Positions 58,174 to 64,000 of a stretch of 64,000 bases of DNA are shown piece after piece. The notes beneath the pieces are model-generated. The model was not told the origin of the DNA. It did no database searches and saw only the letters and a list, made by a program, of their open reading frames with translations. The translations under genes were made by a program, and so were the position numbers. Location: assembly GCA_031553505.1 (NCBI GenBank), contig JAVBLP010000005.1:62001-126000 (forward strand), read 5' to 3'. This DNA comes from JAVBLP01 sp031553505. Lineage in GTDB: Bacteria; Elusimicrobiota; Endomicrobiia; Endomicrobiales; Endomicrobiaceae. The number at the start of each line of letters is the position of its first letter. Position 1 is the stretch's first letter.

Positions 58174-60747
58174 ATGAAAAAATGGATAAAATATATTTTA
58201 GTGCCTTTGGGTTTTTTGGTTTTTTTGGGAGCGCTCGCTCTTCTTCATAACCAGCTTAAAGGTTTAAGCTATGCGGATATTATAAACGCGTTGAGGGCAA
58301 TTCCTTCCTGGCGTATTTTTTTGGCTTTGTGCCTTGCTTTGTCGTATTATCTGCTTCTCGGAGGTTATGATATTGTCGCGTTTAAATACATAGACGCTAA
58401 AGTTCCGCTAAAACCGAAAGATATTCTTTTTACGTGTTTTGTCAGCAATGTTTTGGGCAGCAATACAGGCTATTCGATGCTTTTTGGCGGTTCGGTGCGC
58501 TACAGGTTATATTCAATCCATAATGTTTCGATGGTTGACGTGACGAAAGTGCTGCTTTTTTCTTCCGCTACGATTTGGCTGGGGCTTTTGACTGTCGGAG
58601 GGCTTGTTTTTACGATAGCGCCCGTTTCGCTGGCAGGGGTTACAAGTTTTAACTTTTCTACCCGCTGGCTCGGAATATTTTTTCTTGCAATACTTGCGGC
58701 ATATATCCTTTTAAGCACTCTGCAGTCAAAACCCATAAAGATTTTTAAGTGGAGAGTCACATTTCCTAATATTAAGGTTGTTTCGGCGCAGATAATACTT
58801 GCAACCGGTGACTGGCTGATAGCGTCTCTTACGCTTTACACGCTTATGCCTGCCGGAGAAATTCCGTATTTTATTTTGCTTAAAGTATTTTTAGTTTCGC
58901 AGCTTTTAGGAATTATAAGCCAGGTTCCGGGAGGCATGGGAGTTTTTGAAGCGTCCATAGCGCTTTTGCTTCCGCACGCGATGGACAACCCAGGCGTTAT
59001 CGGCGGCTTATTGGCTTACAGGGCCGTATTTTATTTTTTCCCTCTTTCCATAGCTCTTTTGATGTTAGGTTCTTATGAAGCCGTCAGGGCGGTTAAAAAA
59101 ATCGACGAAAAAGCGAGAATTTTCGGCAAAACGGTTTCTTCGGTTATCGTGCAGGTGCTTTCAATTTCAACTTTTTTCGCGGGCATGATAACGATATTTG
59201 CCGCGTCAACGCCGTTTAACGTGGCGCAGCTAAAAAGCTTAATCAGCCTTATACCTGTATGGTTTGTAGATTTGTCACATTTTCTTTTAAGCACAACCGC
59301 TGCAGGGCTGCTTTTTATATCAAAGTCGCTGCAACTGAGGATAAAAAACGCTTACAATTGGGCTTGCTGCCTTTTGGCTTTTACAATACTTTTGATTCTT
59401 ATAGTCGGCGAGCCGCCTATGGTGCTTATCGGCTTTATTATTTTATTTGTCGCTTTGGTATCTTCAAAAAAGTATTTTTACAGGGATATATCCATACTTA
59501 ATACTGCTTTCAGCACTTGGTGGTTTTCCGCGATCGGCGGCGTTTTTGTCCTTTCCGTGTGGATCGGTTTTTTTGTAAACAGGCAGGATATTTTCTCATG
59601 GATACGGTTTGATATTTTCTTGGACAATCTGTTAAGCGCAAGCGATTCCGCAAGGTTCTTAAGGGCAACTTTGGGCATCTTTGTCATATTTGTAATTGTC
59701 GCTATCGAACAGATATTCAGAAATTTCTTCAAAAAACCCGTTGTGTTTGACGGAAAAGATATAAAAAGAATCGTTTACTCTTCAGACCACGAATATGCGT
59801 TTAATGCGCTTGCCGCAGATAAAAAATTTGTCGTTGACGATGATAAAGACACGTTTATAATGTACGCCCAGTCCGGCAACAGTTGGATTGCGTTGGGCGA
59901 CCCTGTAGGAAAGTTCGGCCGTAAAAGCGAGCTGCTTTGGAAGTTTAAAGAGATTACCGATAAAGCGTCCGTAAAACCGGCATTTATAGGCATAGACCAT
60001 AAATACGTGCAGATTTATGACGATATAGGCCTCGACGTTTTTAATATCGGGCAGGAAGCCAAAGTACCGCTTAGGACTTTTGATAAAGACGACAATGTAA
60101 AAGAATACTTTGCAAAGATTACGGAAAAAACCGAAAAAGAAGGCTATAGATATGAAGTCGTAAGGTTTGAAGAATTTGCTAAATATAAAGACATTTTTGC
60201 CGAAATCAATAAAGAATGGGAGAAAAATTCCAATTACATAGAAAGAAGCTTTATTCCGGGAAGATATGACGAATCTTATATGAAAGATTTGGATTTCAGC
60301 GTTTTGAAAAAGGACGGCAAAATTTGCGCTTTTTCCGTGCTTTTTGCCACGAAAAGCCATTATGAAATTTCTACGGGCGTCGTAAGGTACCTGGATTGTA
60401 CGGAAGATATTTTTGAATATATGATATACAAAAATATCTTATGGGCAAAAGAAAACGGCTTTAAATGGTTCAGCCTCGGGCTTGCGTACTTCCCTTCGGA
60501 AGATAATGATAATGACGTTATCAAGCATTTTGCCAAAATGTTTATGTTTGCCGAACATTTCAATTATAATCTTACAAAGCTCAGGGAGTTTAAAAACAAA
60601 TTCTGCCCTATGTGGCATACAAAATACGTCGCGGTTCATCCGGATAAATATATAATAATGTTCCTCAAAAACTTTACCGCGCTGATTTCTCCGCCAAAAA
60701 CTGCAACTACGAAAAGACAGTTTTTTAAGAGGTTTTTTAAGCGATGA
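58174..60747 (+). CDS. mprF: MprF: lysylphosphatidylglycerol synthase/flippase
   Basis: An 857-residue MprF. Residues about 1-520 hold roughly 14 transmembrane helices forming the flippase (GGSVRYRLYSI and GGMGVFEASIALL typical). Residues about 540-857 are the cytosolic synthase domain (DUF2156): GDPVGKFGRKSELLWKFKE, then a GNAT-like fold. It transfers lysine (or alanine) from aminoacyl-tRNA to phosphatidylglycerol and flips the product, reducing the negative charge of the membrane and giving resistance to cationic peptides. An MprF in a diderm of this kind is not rare but is notable. The stop shares ATGA with tilS. Confidence 0.92.
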   Translation: MKKWIKYILVPLGFLVFLGALALLHNQLKGLSYADIINALRAIPSWRIFLALCLALSYYLLLGGYDIVAFKYIDAKVPLKPKDILFTCFVSNVLGSNTGYSMLFGGSVRYRLYSIHNVSMVDVTKVLLFSSATIWLGLLTVGGLVFTIAPVSLAGVTSFNFSTRWLGIFFLAILAAYILLSTLQSKPIKIFKWRVTFPNIKVVSAQIILATGDWLIASLTLYTLMPAGEIPYFILLKVFLVSQLLGIISQVPGGMGVFEASIALLLPHAMDNPGVIGGLLAYRAVFYFFPLSIALLMLGSYEAVRAVKKIDEKARIFGKTVSSVIVQVLSISTFFAGMITIFAASTPFNVAQLKSLISLIPVWFVDLSHFLLSTTAAGLLFISKSLQLRIKNAYNWACCLLAFTILLILIVGEPPMVLIGFIILFVALVSSKKYFYRDISILNTAFSTWWFSAIGGVFVLSVWIGFFVNRQDIFSWIRFDIFLDNLLSASDSARFLRATLGIFVIFVIVAIEQIFRNFFKKPVVFDGKDIKRIVYSSDHEYAFNALAADKKFVVDDDKDTFIMYAQSGNSWIALGDPVGKFGRKSELLWKFKEITDKASVKPAFIGIDHKYVQIYDDIGLDVFNIGQEAKVPLRTFDKDDNVKEYFAKITEKTEKEGYRYEVVRFEEFAKYKDIFAEINKEWEKNSNYIERSFIPGRYDESYMKDLDFSVLKKDGKICAFSVLFATKSHYEISTGVVRYLDCTEDIFEYMIYKNILWAKENGFKWFSLGLAYFPSEDNDNDVIKHFAKMFMFAEHFNYNLTKLREFKNKFCPMWHTKYVAVHPDKYIIMFLKNFTALISPPKTATTKRQFFKRFFKR

Positions 60748-61730
60748 GGGCATGGGAAGTTTTTTATAAAAACGCTCTCCTGAATCATTTTATTAAAAGC
60801 GGCGATAAAATTATTTTAGCCGTTTCCGGAGGGCCGGACTCGGTCTGTATGCTGCATATGTTTTGGCGCGCCGCAAAAAAAACAGATATTGAACTTACCA
60901 CGGTCAACTTTGACCACCAGCTAAGAAAAGAATCCGCAAATGAAAGCAAAATTGTCCAAAGCCTCTCAAGAATGCTGGGTATAGACAGCATTCTTGAGAA
61001 AATCGATGTTAAAAAGTATGCCAAAGAAAATAAGGTATCCGTTGAAACCGCAGGTCGGGAGTTAAGATATTTAAACCTGGTAAAACTTGCCAAAAAGCAT
61101 AAATTTAACAAAATTGCCACTGCGCATAATGCAAATGATAATGCTGAAACCGTAATTATGAACCTTGCAAGGGGCAGCGGAAATCTTTCCGGCATCCCCC
61201 AAAAAAGAAAAATCGAAAAAAATATTGAAATAATCAGGCCGCTTATGCCCGTTAAAAGAAAAGAGATCGAATCATATGTCAAACGGCATAAACTGCCTTT
61301 TTGTATTGATAAATCAAATTTTTCAGATGAATACACAAGAAATAGGGTTAGGCGCGTATTAATCCCTGAGTTTGAAAAGCTAAATCCTATGGCGATTGAG
61401 CATATATTCTCCTTAAGCGGAATACAGGCAAGGGAAGACGCATATTTAGAAGAAATTTCAATCAGTTTTTTAAAAAAATGCATAAAAAAGCAAAAAAATG
61501 GCATTTTGCTTGATTTAACAATGTTTTTACGGTATAATGAAGCAATTCGGTATAGAATGCTTAAAAATGTACTGCCGGATAAAAAATACGTATCGCGCGT
61601 CAATCTCATAATGCAAAAGGTTTTGTCCGCCGATAAAACGCCTTACAGGCTTTCTTCAGAATGGGTTTTCTACATAAAAAACGGAAAAGCCGTGTTTAAG
61701 AAAGCGAAAAATGATGAAAAAAGAAAATAA
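60744..61730 (+). CDS. tilS: tRNA(Ile)-lysidine synthase
   Basis: A 328-residue TilS with the PP-loop motif AVSGGPDS and the ATAHNANDNAETVIM segment, DKSNFSDEYTRNRVRRVLIPE included. It modifies C34 of tRNA-Ile to lysidine so that AUA is read as isoleucine. The length indicates a short C-terminal domain. It starts in an ATGA overlap with mprF and overlaps hpt by 20 bases. Confidence 0.95.
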   Translation: MRAWEVFYKNALLNHFIKSGDKIILAVSGGPDSVCMLHMFWRAAKKTDIELTTVNFDHQLRKESANESKIVQSLSRMLGIDSILEKIDVKKYAKENKVSVETAGRELRYLNLVKLAKKHKFNKIATAHNANDNAETVIMNLARGSGNLSGIPQKRKIEKNIEIIRPLMPVKRKEIESYVKRHKLPFCIDKSNFSDEYTRNRVRRVLIPEFEKLNPMAIEHIFSLSGIQAREDAYLEEISISFLKKCIKKQKNGILLDLTMFLRYNEAIRYRMLKNVLPDKKYVSRVNLIMQKVLSADKTPYRLSSEWVFYIKNGKAVFKKAKNDEKRK

Positions 61731-62244
61731 ATACAGCATAAAAACTCTTTTTTCTGAAAGCCTCATACAGAAAAAAGTTTCACAGACGGCAAAGCGTATT
61801 TCACGCGATTTTAAAGACAAAAAGCCGCTTGTTATAGCCGTACTTAACGGAAGTTTCATATTTTGTTCCGACCTTATCAGAAAACTCGATTCTAAATTTG
61901 CGGTAGATTTTATTTCCTTAAGCTCATACGAAGGCGTTATTTCCAAAGGAAAAGTCAAAGTAGTTTCAAATCTCAAAGAAAACATAAAAAACAGAGACGT
62001 AATAATAGTCGAAGATATAGTTGACAGCGGCGAGACTTTAGATTTTTTGCTGAAAGAGCTTAAGCCTAAAAAGCCTAAAAGCATCACCGTATGCGCTTTA
62101 CTTGATAAAAAAGAAGCAAGAGTAAAAGAAATCCCAGTGAAGTACAGCTGTTTTGAAGTTGGCAATGAATTTGTAGTGGGCTACGGGCTAGACTACAACG
62201 GTTTTTTCAGGGGATTGCCGTATATCGGAATATTAAAAAAATAA
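61711..62244 (+). CDS. hpt: Hypoxanthine phosphoribosyltransferase
   Basis: A 177-residue purine salvage enzyme. The PRPP-binding motif VIIVEDIVDSGETL is present and the N-terminal substrate loop is near AVLNGSFIFCSDLI. It converts hypoxanthine (and guanine) plus PRPP to IMP (GMP). The order tilS-hpt-ftsH is a widely conserved bacterial cluster, which supports both calls. The start overlaps tilS by 20 bases. Confidence 0.95.
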   Translation: MMKKENKYSIKTLFSESLIQKKVSQTAKRISRDFKDKKPLVIAVLNGSFIFCSDLIRKLDSKFAVDFISLSSYEGVISKGKVKVVSNLKENIKNRDVIIVEDIVDSGETLDFLLKELKPKKPKSITVCALLDKKEARVKEIPVKYSCFEVGNEFVVGYGLDYNGFFRGLPYIGILKK

Positions 62245-62271
62245 ATATATAGGTGCAGAGGGGCGCAAGTT

Positions 62272-64000
62272 ATGAATCAAAAAAACCCGTGGTTTCTGTT
62301 TTTCTGGGCAACGCTTTTTATCATTATAATTATGTTTATAAGCTCTTCCAGGCAAAAAGTGCAGGAAGTGTCTTGGGAATATTCACAGTTCAGGCAGAAT
62401 ATTAAAGAAGGAAATGTTTCCAAAGTTGTTGTTTCCCCGGGCGTTATAAAGGGCGAGTTTAAAGGAAGCGACGGCGTTGTAAAAAAATTTAAAACAGTCC
62501 CTATGGATGATCCAAACCTTGTAAAAGATTTAGAAGAGTATAAGGTCGCGGAATTTTCAGGCATAGAGAAAAACGGATGGCTCGGGCCGCTGATTTTCAG
62601 CTGGGGCCCGATAATTCTTTTAATTTTGTTCTGGTTTTGGCTTATGCGCGGCATGGCAGGCGGAAACAAACAGGCTATGTCATTCGGAAAATCTAAGGCG
62701 AAACTTGCGAACGATACTGCGCCCGTAACGTTTAAAGATGTCGCGGGATGCGGCGAAGCAAAAGAAGAACTGCAGGAAATAATATCTTTCTTAAAAGATC
62801 CGGCAAAATTCCAAAAACTCGGAGGCAAAATTCCTAAAGGCGTATTGCTTGTAGGTTCTCCCGGAACGGGTAAAACCCTGCTTGCAAAAGCAGTCGCTGG
62901 CGAAGCGGGTGTGCCATTCTTTTCTTCAAGCGGCTCCGAATTTGTCGAAATGTTTGTCGGCGTCGGTGCTTCAAGGGTAAGAGATTTATTTGACCAGGGC
63001 AGGAAGTCAGCCCCGTGTCTTTTGTTTATAGATGAAATTGACGCTGTCGGAAGGCAGAGATTTGCCGGTTTTGGCGGCGGACATGATGAAAGGGAACAGA
63101 CATTAAACCAGCTTTTGGTTGAAATGGACGGCTTTAATACGAAAGAAGGGATTGTACTTATAGCGGCAACCAACAGACCTGACGTTTTAGACCCCGCATT
63201 GCTGCGCCCCGGAAGATTTGACAGGCAAGTTGTAGTCCCTATGCCGGAACTTTTGGACAGGGAACAGATTTTGGCTGTTCACGCAAGAAAAGTTAAGTTA
63301 GATAAAAGTGTTGATTTAAAAGTTGTTGCAAGAAGAACGCCCGGTTTTGCCGGCGCGGACCTTGCAAACGTAATAAACGAAGCGGCTTTGCTTGCGGCAA
63401 GGCATAATCAGGACTCCGTAAATATGAAAAATCTTGAAGATGCGATAGACAGGGTTTATTCCGGTCCTGAAAGAAAGTCTATGATAAGGACAAAAGACGA
63501 ACTTAAGAAAACTGCTTACCACGAAGTGGGGCACGCGCTTGTGGCAAAACTTTTGCCTGGCACCGACCCTGTTCATAAAGTTACGATAATTCCGAGAGGC
63601 GCTTCTTTAGGGCACACTCTTCAGTTGCCTGAAAATGAAAAATACCTTTATACGAAAGACGAAGTTTTATCAAACATAGCGATTGCGTTCGGCGGCAGGG
63701 CGGCGGAAGCTATAGTTTATAACGAGCTTTCCACCGGCGCGGCGCAGGATATAGCGCAGGCCACAAAACTTGCAAAAAGGATGGTTGTGGAATTTGGAAT
63801 GAGCGATAAAATCGGTCCGATGGCTCTTGATGAAGGAAGCCGCGAAGAAGTATTTCTTGGGAGAGACATATCGAGAAATCCGCATCTTTCGGATAAAATG
63901 TCAGAAATGATAGACTCTGAAATTAAGAATATTCTTGACGCTTCGTTTGATAAGGCAAAAGGTCTTTTGACCAAAAACAGAAAAATTATGGATACTATGG
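62272..64000 (+). CDS. ftsH: ATP-dependent zinc metalloprotease FtsH (3' end outside window)
   Basis: An uninterrupted frame of at least 576 codons running off the end. It starts at ATG 62272 with AGAGGGGCG upstream. There is an N-terminal membrane helix (residues about 7-23), a second at about 105-125, then the AAA+ domain with Walker A GSPGTGKT (residues 195-202), Walker B LLFIDEIDAVG and SRH, and the zinc protease motif HEVGH (residues 417-421). It degrades membrane and regulatory proteins at the inner membrane. It follows hpt after 27 bases in the conserved tilS-hpt-ftsH order. The C terminus is missing. Confidence 0.96.
   Translation, partial: MNQKNPWFLFFWATLFIIIIMFISSSRQKVQEVSWEYSQFRQNIKEGNVSKVVVSPGVIKGEFKGSDGVVKKFKTVPMDDPNLVKDLEEYKVAEFSGIEKNGWLGPLIFSWGPIILLILFWFWLMRGMAGGNKQAMSFGKSKAKLANDTAPVTFKDVAGCGEAKEELQEIISFLKDPAKFQKLGGKIPKGVLLVGSPGTGKTLLAKAVAGEAGVPFFSSSGSEFVEMFVGVGASRVRDLFDQGRKSAPCLLFIDEIDAVGRQRFAGFGGGHDEREQTLNQLLVEMDGFNTKEGIVLIAATNRPDVLDPALLRPGRFDRQVVVPMPELLDREQILAVHARKVKLDKSVDLKVVARRTPGFAGADLANVINEAALLAARHNQDSVNMKNLEDAIDRVYSGPERKSMIRTKDELKKTAYHEVGHALVAKLLPGTDPVHKVTIIPRGASLGHTLQLPENEKYLYTKDEVLSNIAIAFGGRAAEAIVYNELSTGAAQDIAQATKLAKRMVVEFGMSDKIGPMALDEGSREEVFLGRDISRNPHLSDKMSEMIDSEIKNILDASFDKAKGLLTKNRKIMDTM

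Overview
The window is a densely packed, roughly 40% GC chromosomal segment from a diderm (Gram-negative type) bacterium. Evidence for an outer membrane is extensive: an Omp85-type barrel, OmpA-like peptidoglycan-binding domains, a PorV-like barrel, an autotransporter-like protein and a chaperone-usher locus. A type IV pilin, a Re-citrate-synthase-like enzyme, many short operons with ATGA or few-base junctions and ordinary housekeeping genes (hisS, tilS, hpt, ftsH, smpB) would suit an Elusimicrobiota (Elusimicrobium/Endomicrobium-like) genome. That assignment is an inference from general resemblance, not proof. No phage, transposase, CRISPR array or rRNA was recognised.

Layout. 1-6.3 kb: the 3' part of a VWA-domain protein, a MmcQ/YjbR protein and a 1456-residue autotransporter-like protein that ends in an OmpA domain. 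6.3-9.2 kb: an exported Hsp20-like protein (minus strand), then an alkylation-response pair, Ada-AlkA fusion plus Ogt. 9.2-15.1 kb (minus strand): a chaperone-usher locus with two DUF4402 subunits, plus a small outer-membrane barrel. 15.3-17.6 kb: tRNA-Ser with an unexplained GC-rich element upstream, an HdeD-like membrane protein and an Omp85-like barrel. 17.7-22.2 kb: a tight operon of ferredoxin/flavodoxin protein, a 56-residue membrane protein, Cdd1-like HhH protein, AlkD, Smr, two tandem holin-like membrane proteins, an HD hydrolase and an anchored protein. 22.2-30.4 kb: PBP1A (minus), then nucleotidyltransferase-phosphomannomutase fusion, phosphohexomutase, DUF502 and hisS. 30.5-37.3 kb: Re-citrate-synthase-like gene, argF-gammaCA-cutA-amrS-maf, and an envelope operon of M23 peptidase, bactofilin and SurA-like protein.

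37.4-49.1 kb: tRNA-Thr with a very good promoter, then a long plus-strand run of kinase, response regulator, second kinase, smpB, a GH26-flavodoxin fusion, addA and addB. 49.1-52.1 kb: DUF4833, DUF2914 and type IV pilin genes, tRNA-Leu and a MATE transporter. 52.2-57.3 kb: exported proteins, two of which carry four copies each of a short repeated motif, [FY]-D-A/P-A-x-Y-L-L, in tails attached to beta-barrel domains; also an OmpA-like lipoprotein and an exported metallo-beta-lactamase-fold hydrolase. 57.4-64 kb: ABC ATPase, mprF, tilS, hpt and the 5' part of ftsH.

The most original observations are the shared FDAAxYLL-type motif in two neighbouring outer-membrane proteins, the exported GH26-flavodoxin fusion, the autotransporter barrel followed by an OmpA anchor, the DUF4402 chaperone-usher locus with an intercistronic hairpin, and the structured GC-rich element beside tRNA-Ser.
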